Assembly (NCBI RefSeq): GCF_009909155.2
Contig: NZ_JAAAPM020000005.1
Coordinates: forward strand, 62,001-126,000
Reading direction: 5' to 3'
Length of the DNA stretch: 64,000 nt
Origin: Flavobacterium undicola
Lineage (GTDB): Bacteria; Bacteroidota; Bacteroidia; Flavobacteriales; Flavobacteriaceae
Each line of letters begins with the position of its first letter. The first letter of the stretch is position 1. The translations under genes were made by a program, and so were the position numbers. The notes under the pieces were generated by a model, which was not told where the DNA came from, did not search any database, and saw only the letters and a program-made list of their open reading frames with translations. Shown here piece by piece: positions 36,797 through 44,761 of this stretch.

Positions 36797-38299
36797 ATGA
36801 AAAAACCAATTTTATTATTCCTGTTTTCCCTGTCGTTTGTAATCAACGCACAGCAACAAAACAGCCCGAAAAACAATGAATCTTATAGCAATCCAATATT
36901 TGCCGGTGATTATCCGGATCCTTCGATAATTAGAGATGGAGAGGATTACTATATTGTGCATTCTTCATTTAATTATTATCCTGGTTTGCTAATTTGGACT
37001 TCTAAAGATTTAGTGAATTGGAAAGCTGTTACTCATGCGCTGAAAAAAAGTGTAGGTTCGGTATGGGCTCCTGATTTAGTTAAATACAATAACAAATTTT
37101 ACATCTATTTCCCTGCCAATGAAACTAACTATGTGGTTTGGGCAGATGATATAAATGGTCCATGGAGTGATCCTATAGATTTAAAGATTGGGAATATTGA
37201 CCCTGGGCATTTTGCTGATGAAAAGGGGAATCGATTCCTTTATTTTAGCAATGGAGGTTATGTGCCATTGTCTAAAGACGGTTTATCTGTAGTTGGCGAT
37301 ATAAAGCATAGTTATGATGGTTGGAAAATACCTAGCGAATGGTCTATTGAATGTTTTTGTATGGAAGGGCCAAAAGTTTTAAAGTATAAAGATTACTATT
37401 ATCTTACAGTTGCAGAAGGTGGAACCGCTGGTCCGGCCACAAGCCACATGGTAATATCTGCAAAATCTAAAACACCTTTTGGACCTTGGGAAAACTCACC
37501 CTATAATCCAATTATCAGAACAAAAGACAGTTCCGAAAAATGGTGGTCAAAAGGTCACGCAACTTTGATTGATGATACTAAAGGAAATTGGTGGATGGTT
37601 TTTCATGGTTATGAAAACGGCTATTACAATATGGGGCGTCAGACACTTTTGCAAGCTGTAGAATGGACTGCTGATGGCTGGTTCAAAATGAAAACAGGTG
37701 GTAAAACAGAAGATGTACTAAAGAAACCTACAGGCCAATCTGTGAAAAGTAATTTCACTCTTTCGGATCCTTTTACAGCTACGGAACTTCAGGCTCAATG
37801 GCAGTTTTATAATCAATATGAGGCAGATAGAATTCAATTTTCTAAAAATGGATTAAAAATTAAAGGCAAAGGAAACAATGTTGGTGAAAGTTCTCCATTA
37901 TTGTGTACTCCTTCGGATCATTCTTATACAGCTGAAGTTGAAGTAGAAATTGAAGGGGATGCATCTGCAGGACTTATTTTGTTTTATGACACCAAAATTT
38001 ATACAGGTATTGCAGCTGATAAAGAAAATATTTCTGCTATACTCAGAGCGTGGCAGTTTCCAACTCAAAAAGGAGTAAATAAAAATCATTTATTTCTTCG
38101 TTTAGATAAGAAAGAGCAAATCGTTAATATGTTTTACAGCATTAACGGCAAAGATTGGTTAAAAATTGAAAATTCTGCAGAAGTTTCATCATTCAATCAT
38201 AATGTATTGAGTGGTTTTATGAGTTTGAAATTGGGTCTTTCTGCTGTTGGGAGTGGTCAGGTTATTTTTAAGAATTTTAGATATAATGCTTTACCATAA
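36797..38299 (+). CDS. GH43 arabinofuranosidase/xylosidase-type glycosidase
   Basis: A protein of 500 residues with a signal peptide (about 1-18). The five-bladed propeller has the three catalytic acids: Asp41 in YPDPS (base), Asp135 in GNIDPG (pKa modulator) and Glu190 in CMEGP (acid). A C-terminal beta-sandwich (about 315-500) resembles the usual GH43 C-terminal module. It is either an alpha-L-arabinofuranosidase or a beta-xylosidase; GH43 arabinofuranosidases occur in characterised xyloglucan loci. Last gene of the degradative series, ending 76 bp from the convergent AraC gene with no clear terminator between. Confidence 0.9.
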   Translation: MKKPILLFLFSLSFVINAQQQNSPKNNESYSNPIFAGDYPDPSIIRDGEDYYIVHSSFNYYPGLLIWTSKDLVNWKAVTHALKKSVGSVWAPDLVKYNNKFYIYFPANETNYVVWADDINGPWSDPIDLKIGNIDPGHFADEKGNRFLYFSNGGYVPLSKDGLSVVGDIKHSYDGWKIPSEWSIECFCMEGPKVLKYKDYYYLTVAEGGTAGPATSHMVISAKSKTPFGPWENSPYNPIIRTKDSSEKWWSKGHATLIDDTKGNWWMVFHGYENGYYNMGRQTLLQAVEWTADGWFKMKTGGKTEDVLKKPTGQSVKSNFTLSDPFTATELQAQWQFYNQYEADRIQFSKNGLKIKGKGNNVGESSPLLCTPSDHSYTAEVEVEIEGDASAGLILFYDTKIYTGIAADKENISAILRAWQFPTQKGVNKNHLFLRLDKKEQIVNMFYSINGKDWLKIENSAEVSSFNHNVLSGFMSLKLGLSAVGSGQVIFKNFRYNALP

Positions 38300-38375
38300 T
38301 TAAGCATTCTTTTTTTATAAATTTGAATCAAACATAAATCTTACGAAAGGAAATTGGATTTAGTTGTTGGTTTTT

Positions 38376-39245
38376 TTACTCCAAAAACGATTTTAATTCA
38401 TGTCTGTATTCAGAAGCATTTTTTCCGGTAAATTCTTTGAATGATTTATTAAAATGACTGAAATTATTAAAGCCGCTTTCAAAAGCAATTGCCGATATGC
38501 TTATGGGTTTTTCGGCTAATAATTTACAGGCATGAACCAGTCTATAATCGTTTACGAATTTGGTAAAGGTTTTATGGGTTATTTTTTTGAAATAACGGCA
38601 AAATGAAGGCACAGTCATACTTACCTTTTCTGCCATTTCTTCCAGTCGGATAGGCTCTTTAAAATTATCCTTTACATGATTAAAAATGTAATTGATTCTT
38701 TCATTATCCTGTACATGCATTTCCATTCGAAAACCTTGGGCGTTTAATACCGTAGCATCTTCGGTGGCTAATTCTAACTCATTGAAGATTTCGATAATGC
38801 TTAATAGACGTTCAAACGGAGTTTGGTCTTCCATTTTTCCAATTTTCTTCCCAATTTTTCTCTTCGTTTTTCCACCAAAAGTAATTCCTGATTTGGCTTG
38901 TTGTAATAAATCTTTAATGTTTCGCATTTCAGGAATGTTGAAAAAATGTTCTCCCAGAAAATCGGGTTTCATTTGGATTACAATTTCATTTTTGTTTCCT
39001 GTTAGTTCGTCTGTAAAACCACAGTGCGGTAAATTGCTACCTATTAAAGTCAAATCGCCATTAGAATAATAAGAAATATGACTTCCTACTTGGCGTTTTC
39101 CTGCTCCACCATTTACATAAATCAATTCTATTTCCGGATGATAATGCCAGAAATGAGAGTTGTAATTAATATCGTATTTGGTCAATGTGAACGAACTTCC
39201 AAATGAAGGTTCTATGATTTTGAGTGTTGGTAGGTTTGATTTCAT
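38376..39245 (-). CDS. AraC-family transcriptional regulator with cupin domain
   Basis: A protein of 289 residues. The N-terminal cupin-like sensing domain (about 10-110, FWHYHPEIELIYVNGG) is followed by a double helix-turn-helix (about 185-285) with the second recognition region FESGFNNFSHFNKSFKEFTG. It is convergent with the PUL and reads toward GH43. Such proteins often activate sugar genes; whether this one controls the PUL, the motif regulon at 1055-4074, or neither, cannot be told here. Confidence 0.9.
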   Translation of the reverse strand: MKSNLPTLKIIEPSFGSSFTLTKYDINYNSHFWHYHPEIELIYVNGGAGKRQVGSHISYYSNGDLTLIGSNLPHCGFTDELTGNKNEIVIQMKPDFLGEHFFNIPEMRNIKDLLQQAKSGITFGGKTKRKIGKKIGKMEDQTPFERLLSIIEIFNELELATEDATVLNAQGFRMEMHVQDNERINYIFNHVKDNFKEPIRLEEMAEKVSMTVPSFCRYFKKITHKTFTKFVNDYRLVHACKLLAEKPISISAIAFESGFNNFSHFNKSFKEFTGKNASEYRHELKSFLE

Positions 39246-39309
39246 TTTTTTAGTTTTTAATTTGGCTATACTAAATTAACAAAAAAATATGTAATATTAT
39301 CTATATAGT

Positions 39310-39394
39310 ACTAAAACGTTTTCGTAAAAGGTAAAATAACATACTAATTGGAAAATATACAGTTCTTTTTGAGTTAAAGCTTGTAATACCTTTG
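39310..39394 (+). promoter_or_regulatory. 25-bp box and -7 element of the second small secreted protein
   Basis: Bases 39310-39334 are identical to 14050-14074. A perfect -7 element TACCTTTG lies at 39387-39394, again 77 bp from the box start. The leader TATAAATCTAAAAA before the ATG is also shared by the two loci. Confidence 0.6.
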
Positions 39395-39431
39395 ATATTG
39401 TTAAATGATTATAAATCTAAAAACATATATT

Positions 39432-39803
39432 ATGAAAAAGATTTTAAAAATTAGTTTAGTAGTAGGAGTAGTTTTATTAGCTATGAATGTGTATGCAGTG
39501 GCGGTTAATTTTTCATTACATAATAAATTTCGACAAGAAAAAATGATTTCATTTGGTCTAGAGGATAAAGATCAAATTAAAATAAGTATTTATGATGCTG
39601 ATGATAAGTTAATCCATACTGAGAGCCTTGCGGTCGATGGAAAGGTAGTTAGAAGTTATGACTTAAATAACTTTAACGAAGGGGTGTATTATTTAGTTGA
39701 GGAATCTAAAACTAAAACTACAAAATATGAAGTTTTAGTCTTAAATGATTCTGCAACCATTATGTCTGATCCTCTTTCTGAAGTGGTGAAACCAGCTTTG
39801 TAA
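39432..39803 (+). CDS. Small secreted beta-rich protein, paralogue of 14174-14575
   Basis: The start is set at 39432 (MKKILKISLVV), because the longer frame from 39405 puts 9 hydrophilic residues before the signal peptide and lies only 11 bp from the -7 element. That leaves 123 residues, a signal peptide (about 1-23) and the same beta pattern as its paralogue: KISIYDADDKLIHTE, VVRSYDLNNFNEGVYYLV, KYEVLVLN. No function can be assigned. Confidence 0.8.
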   Translation: MKKILKISLVVGVVLLAMNVYAVAVNFSLHNKFRQEKMISFGLEDKDQIKISIYDADDKLIHTESLAVDGKVVRSYDLNNFNEGVYYLVEESKTKTTKYEVLVLNDSATIMSDPLSEVVKPAL

Positions 39804-39946
39804 TTAATATTGAAAGAGGTATTTTTTAATAATTATTTTAAATAAAAAAGTTTCAATTTAATTTTTTGGCACGAATTATGTTAATAGAACAGTGGTTAGA
39901 AATTTGCTATTAGTTAGTAATTAATTAGTTTGTGTAGTGAAAAAAG

Positions 39947-39976
39947 AAAGCTTCAATATTTGAAGCTTTTTTTTAT
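39947..39976. terminator. Bidirectional terminator
   Basis: Perfect 10-bp arms 39947-39956 (AAAGCTTCAA) and 39960-39969 (TTGAAGCTTT) around TAT, with a T-run continuing on the + strand and As before it. It can end both the secreted-protein gene and the convergent oxidoreductase gene. Confidence 0.8.
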
Positions 39977-39977
39977 T

Positions 39978-40970
39978 TTATAGAGTTCCCATTATTTTAT
40001 CCATAATCCAGCTGGTATGCGTAGCTGATTTTCCGCTAGAGGGATGAATTCCCTGATCAAATAAATGTTCTTTCATTTGTTGCACATGATGAAGTTGTAC
40101 GTTTTCCGGATGTTCTATTTCAAGCGGAATTATCCCGTTTTCATTTGTTAGGATTATTGGATCTTCATTGAATATTGAAAATTCTATTGTTCCCTGGCTT
40201 CCATAAATAATTACTTTGTCTTCTCTTGTAGCACACCCAAAATTCCAACTACCAGTTCCTGTAACACCACTTTCGTGTTTCCAGCAGGCAACTAAGGCAT
40301 CTTTTGCAGAATATAAACCTTGCTGATTCAGACTCATTCCTGAAACTTCTGTGATATCTCCTAATAGATAATTGAATAAATCCAATCCATGACTGGCTAG
40401 GTCATCAAAATAGCCTCCTTTAGCAACTTCGGCATCGGTACGCCAATTGTACAAACCTGATAAATCCTGAGGAGATGCTGGTTTGCTTAAATGCCAATTG
40501 ATATGTCTGATTTGTCCAATGCTATTGGCTTCCAGCCATTTTTTAATTTGCTTAAAGCGGGGTAAAGTACGTCGGTAGTAAGCGGTAAATAGCGGAATAT
40601 TTTTAGTTTTGAAAGCCTCATAAATGGCTTTGCTGTCTTCATAGCTTGGAGCCAATGGCTTTTCGATACAGCATATTTTTCCTGCTTCGGCTACTTTTAA
40701 TCCGTATAATTTATGCGAATCAGGAGGAGTTGCTATATAAACAGCGTCAATTTCGGGGTCATTGATTAATGCATCAGCGTCCGAATAGAATTTTTGGATT
40801 CCGTGTCTTTTAGCATAATCAGCTGCTTTTTTAGCATCTCTTCTCATCACAGCTACGATTTTGAAACCTGCTGTCTTTTGATATGCCGGACCACTTTTCT
40901 TTTCGGTTACATCTCCGCAACCTATAATTCCCCAACGAATAATTGTATTCTCTTTATTTATAGCACTCAT
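39978..40970 (-). CDS. Gfo/Idh/MocA-family oxidoreductase
   Basis: A protein of 330 residues with an N-terminal Rossmann NAD(P)-binding domain (WGIIGCGDV, about 13-21) and the family EKPLA motif (103-107, Lys104 being the usual catalytic lysine). The C-terminal alpha/beta domain contains YFDDLASHGLDLF with the His expected near the active site. Substrate is unknown; members oxidise or reduce sugars, inositols or amino sugars. It lies 11 bp downstream of the DsbA-like gene on the same strand. Confidence 0.9.
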   Translation of the reverse strand: MSAINKENTIIRWGIIGCGDVTEKKSGPAYQKTAGFKIVAVMRRDAKKAADYAKRHGIQKFYSDADALINDPEIDAVYIATPPDSHKLYGLKVAEAGKICCIEKPLAPSYEDSKAIYEAFKTKNIPLFTAYYRRTLPRFKQIKKWLEANSIGQIRHINWHLSKPASPQDLSGLYNWRTDAEVAKGGYFDDLASHGLDLFNYLLGDITEVSGMSLNQQGLYSAKDALVACWKHESGVTGTGSWNFGCATREDKVIIYGSQGTIEFSIFNEDPIILTNENGIIPLEIEHPENVQLHHVQQMKEHLFDQGIHPSSGKSATHTSWIMDKIMGTL

Positions 40971-40981
40971 TATTATCTTAA

Positions 40982-41698
40982 TTAATTACAACCATCAATA
41001 CCACAGCTATTTTCTGAAGTAGCGTTCAAGATAGTAATTTTTGATTCGAAATCTCCTTCTTCCCAAACTTTTTCCAGTGTTTTTACAAAGGTTTCTACAT
41101 GTTGCGCTCCCGAAATAGCATATTTGTTTTCGAAAACAAAAAAGGGAACTCCCTGGACTCCGATTTTTTGTGCGGTAAGCATGTCCTGTTGTACTTCTTT
41201 GGAATAAAGATTCGAGTTAAGTACTCCGTCTATTTTGTTAGCATCAAGTCTTGCATAAATCCCTAATTGCTTTAAAGTTTCTTTTTTATTTACATCTTCT
41301 CCGTCTGTTAAATAGGCTTTAAAGAGCAGTTCTTTTAATTCGTTTGCCAGTTGATGTTCTTTTGCTAAATGCAATAAACGATGGGCATTTAATGAATTGG
41401 CCATAATGGCTTTTTCAAAATGAAATTCCAATCCTGAATTCGCAGCATTTTGAGTCATGTTTTCTAAGGATTCAATAGCCCAATCTTTATCTTTTCTATA
41501 TTTTTCGGCAAGATGGTCGACTAGATTGTCGTCTTCCGAAGCTATGAAATTGGGATCTAGTTGAAAACTTTTCCACTCGATTTCAATGGTATCCTGATGA
41601 CCAAATTGGGTAATAGCATTTTCTAATCGTCTCTTTCCTATATAACAAAACGGACACATAATATCCGACCATATTTGTATGTTTAATTTATTTTCCAT
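40982..41698 (-). CDS. DsbA-family (FrnE-like) oxidoreductase
   Basis: A protein of 238 residues with a thioredoxin-type fold and CPFC active site (Cys15, Cys18, WSDIMCPFCYIGKRRLE), followed by the helical insert typical of FrnE/2-hydroxychromene-carboxylate-isomerase relatives. The cis-Pro region is VQGVPFFVFE. The C-terminus ends in a second Cys pair (CGIDGC). No signal peptide, so cytoplasmic disulfide or dithiol chemistry. Confidence 0.9.
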   Translation of the reverse strand: MENKLNIQIWSDIMCPFCYIGKRRLENAITQFGHQDTIEIEWKSFQLDPNFIASEDDNLVDHLAEKYRKDKDWAIESLENMTQNAANSGLEFHFEKAIMANSLNAHRLLHLAKEHQLANELKELLFKAYLTDGEDVNKKETLKQLGIYARLDANKIDGVLNSNLYSKEVQQDMLTAQKIGVQGVPFFVFENKYAISGAQHVETFVKTLEKVWEEGDFESKITILNATSENSCGIDGCN

Positions 41699-41820
41699 CT
41701 TTATTTTTTAAAGTGAATAAATTTTTATTTGTATATACAAATGTAGTCAAATGATTTTGGAAAAGTTGAGCTTTTATGTTTTTATTTGGAAAAGGGGATT
41801 CAATAAAAATGTTTTAAAAA

Positions 41821-41854
41821 CAAAAAAGCCATCAAAATATCACTCTTGATGGCT
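41821..41854 (-). terminator. Terminator of the nuo operon
   Basis: Perfect 9-bp arms 41827-41835 (AGCCATCAA) and 41846-41854 (TTGATGGCT). On the - strand the stem is followed by a T-run (41821-41826 read as Ts), 27 bp after the nuoN stop. Confidence 0.85.
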
Positions 41855-41880
41855 ATTGTATAATTTAAAAATAAAGTTTT

Positions 41881-43251
41881 TTATCCTAATAGATCCAAAA
41901 CAAAGGATGGGAATAAACCTAAAGCGATATTTAAAACAATCGAAATAACTGCTACAACATAAATAACTGCTGGAGTTGGAATTTTAGCTTCGTTTGGTTC
42001 TTTGGTGTACATTGCCAAAATCAATTTGAAGTAGTAACCCACACTTATAATCGAATTGGTTACAGCAACAATAACTAAGGCAATAAATCCAGCTTGGATA
42101 GTTTGATTGAATAAAAACAATTTAGCGAAGAAACCACTAAATATAGGAATACCAGCCATAGAAAGTAATGAAGCCGTTAAGATAGCTGCCATTAATGGAT
42201 TGTTTTTCCCTAAACCGTGGAAATTAGTGATGTCTTCATTTTCTTTGGTTTTACATACATATAAAATCACGCTAAAAGCGGCGATTCCCGCTAAGGCATA
42301 AGCCGAAGTATAATACAATAAAGTTCCGGAAGATTTGGCTGTGCTTAATAATGTCATCAACATAAATCCGGCATGTGAAATACCAGAAAAAGCCAACATA
42401 CGTTTTACATTTACCTGACGTAAAGCCATGATGTTTCCAACGGTCATCGAAGCAATTGATATAATTACAATTATTAGTTGGAATGAAGGAGATATATCAG
42501 CATTCATGGTTTTAACCAATTTGTATAAGGTGGCAATGGCTACTACTTTTGCCAACGTACTCATTAAAGCTGTTGTTAAAGCTGGAGAACCTTCGTATAC
42601 ATCAGGTGCCCAAAAATGAAATGGTACAGCTGCAATCTTGAAAAGCATTCCAATAAAAACCAAAACAATTCCAATTGGGAACCAAATTGGTAATTCGGCA
42701 GAACGCGATAATTCGCTAATTTCAATAACATCAAAACTTCCCATAGCACCGTAAATTAAACAGATACCAAAAAGGATAATTCCTGAAGCAAATGAACCCA
42801 TCAGGAAATATTTCAATCCGGCTTCGTTGCTTTTAATGCTCAATCGGTTGCTTGACGCCAAAACATATAAGGCAATAGATAAAACTTCGATTCCTAAAAA
42901 GAACATCGCTAAGTTTCCAAATGAAACCATGGTAACCGCTCCCGCTAGCAAGAATATTTTTATGGCAATAAAATCGGAGATTTTAGTTTGATGATTTTCA
43001 TAAAATTTATGACCTAAACTCACTAAGAAAATAGTTAGTATGATAAATAACGCTGAAAATGCAGACGAAAATTTACCTACAATAATCATGTTGTTGTAGT
43101 AGGCGTTAGGGCTGTTAAATTCAGAAATATCTAATCCCAGTACAGCCAATAATCCAATAACTACAACTGGAATAATTGCTTTTCTAGCATCAAAAATTTC
43201 TAATATAAGGCATAAAATACCTAATCCTATTATTGCTATTAATGTATTCAT
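41881..43251 (-). CDS. nuoN: NADH-quinone oxidoreductase subunit N
   Basis: A proton-pumping antiporter-like membrane subunit of complex I, 456 residues with about 13-14 hydrophobic segments. The half-channel motif FHFWAPDVYEGSP (near 215-227) and MLAFSGISHAGF (near 285) are the standard NuoN/M/L signatures. Last gene of the nuo operon, 58 bp after nuoM. Confidence 0.95.
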   Translation of the reverse strand: MNTLIAIIGLGILCLILEIFDARKAIIPVVVIGLLAVLGLDISEFNSPNAYYNNMIIVGKFSSAFSALFIILTIFLVSLGHKFYENHQTKISDFIAIKIFLLAGAVTMVSFGNLAMFFLGIEVLSIALYVLASSNRLSIKSNEAGLKYFLMGSFASGIILFGICLIYGAMGSFDVIEISELSRSAELPIWFPIGIVLVFIGMLFKIAAVPFHFWAPDVYEGSPALTTALMSTLAKVVAIATLYKLVKTMNADISPSFQLIIVIISIASMTVGNIMALRQVNVKRMLAFSGISHAGFMLMTLLSTAKSSGTLLYYTSAYALAGIAAFSVILYVCKTKENEDITNFHGLGKNNPLMAAILTASLLSMAGIPIFSGFFAKLFLFNQTIQAGFIALVIVAVTNSIISVGYYFKLILAMYTKEPNEAKIPTPAVIYVVAVISIVLNIALGLFPSFVLDLLG

Positions 43252-43309
43252 ATTTTATTTAGTGATTCAGGATTTAAGATCAAAACACTTAAATCTTTAG
43301 TGTGATTTA

Positions 43310-44752
43310 TTACTGAATTTTATTTATTGTTCTTAAAATCTGATCCAAACAAGGAGTGATTAACTCATTAATTGGCCTTGGATACAATCCAAAAAAGAAT
43401 AAAACTGCAATTATAATAACCAAAACTAAGCCTTCGTGGGAAGTTACATCGGCAAATACTTTTGTATTCGTTTCTCCAAGCATTACTTGTTGGTACATTT
43501 TCAACATATAATAAGCGCCTAAAATAATGGTTGTTCCTCCTAAAAGAGCAAACCATAGATTGATTTGAGAAAGACTGTATAAAACCGTGAATTCTCCAAC
43601 AAAGTTAAAAGTAGTAGGCAAGGCTACAGATGCTAAAACCAAAATCATAAACATAGAAGCAAATTTTGGCGCTTGAGTTCGAATACCACCCATATCAGCA
43701 ATGGTTCTGGTTTCGTATCTTCTATAAACAATTTCGGCAGCAAAGAATAATCCAACAACAACAAAACCGTGTGCAATCATTTGTAAAACCGCTCCTCGTA
43801 AACCGTCAATTGTTAGAGTGTAAGCTCCTGCAGCAATTAATCCAACGTGTGCCAATGAAGAATAAGCCAATAATTTTTTCAAATCTTTTTGTCTTAAAGC
43901 TACAATCGAACCATAGATTACACCTGCAATTCCCAAACCAATCAGTATAGGCAAATAAGTTCTTGCGGCAATAGGAGTTAATGGTAATTGCCAACGCAAC
44001 ACGCTATACAATCCCATTTTTAGCATAATACCTGATAAAAGCATGGTTCCCACTGTTGGTGCTTTTTGGTACACTTTTGCCTGCCAGGTGTGGAAAGGGA
44101 TGATTGGGATTTTGATAGCATAGGCTAAGAAGAATGCCCAGAATATCCAGAATTGTTCCATTCGGCTTAATTCCAATTTGTATAAATCCTGAATCAGGAA
44201 ACTACCTGCTTTTTGATATAAATAGACAAAAGCAATTAACATGAATAAAGAACCTGCAAGGGTATAGATAAAGAATTTAACTACTGCTTTTTTGCGTTCT
44301 TCAGTATCTCCATTACCCCAAATTAAAGCAATGAAATAAATAGGAATTAATGATAATTCCCAGAAGATATAGTATAAAAGCCCATCTGATGCTAAGAACG
44401 TTCCAGACATAGCAAATGTCATAAACAGTATTAGCGCATAAAAAGATTTAGCATTTTTATATTCGTTCCCAAAAGAAGAATAGATGATTAAAGGAGTCAA
44501 TGCTATAGTTAATAATAACATGATTATTGATAATCCATCGGCTGTTAACGAATAAGAAATCGAAGGATTGTTAATCCAAAATTTAAAACAACTGATGTTT
44601 TCACCTGCATTATAAATATTCAATAAAGCAATTGAAGTTCCTAAGGCGAATAAGCTGAATAATAATGCCACTTTTGAAGCTAGCTTATCACCGGCAAAAT
44701 AAGTAGCAAATGAGCCAACAAGAAGTATAATTAATAGTACTGATACGTTCAT
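43310..44752 (-). CDS. nuoM: NADH-quinone oxidoreductase subunit M
   Basis: A proton-pumping subunit of 480 residues, with about 14 membrane helices. ALIWGNGDTEERKKAVVKFFIYT and PFHTWQAKVYQKAPTVGTMLLSG are NuoM blocks; KKLLAYSSLAHVG marks the channel helix. It follows nuoL by 9 bp. Confidence 0.96.
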   Translation of the reverse strand: MNVSVLLIILLVGSFATYFAGDKLASKVALLFSLFALGTSIALLNIYNAGENISCFKFWINNPSISYSLTADGLSIIMLLLTIALTPLIIYSSFGNEYKNAKSFYALILFMTFAMSGTFLASDGLLYYIFWELSLIPIYFIALIWGNGDTEERKKAVVKFFIYTLAGSLFMLIAFVYLYQKAGSFLIQDLYKLELSRMEQFWIFWAFFLAYAIKIPIIPFHTWQAKVYQKAPTVGTMLLSGIMLKMGLYSVLRWQLPLTPIAARTYLPILIGLGIAGVIYGSIVALRQKDLKKLLAYSSLAHVGLIAAGAYTLTIDGLRGAVLQMIAHGFVVVGLFFAAEIVYRRYETRTIADMGGIRTQAPKFASMFMILVLASVALPTTFNFVGEFTVLYSLSQINLWFALLGGTTIILGAYYMLKMYQQVMLGETNTKVFADVTSHEGLVLVIIIAVLFFFGLYPRPINELITPCLDQILRTINKIQ

Positions 44753-44761
44753 GATATAAAA

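Noticed and set aside
39978..41698. Gfo/Idh/MocA oxidoreductase and DsbA-like gene as part of the PUL
   Set aside because: They are on the opposite strand behind a bidirectional terminator and an unrelated gene, and neither has a signal peptide or a link to glycan breakdown.
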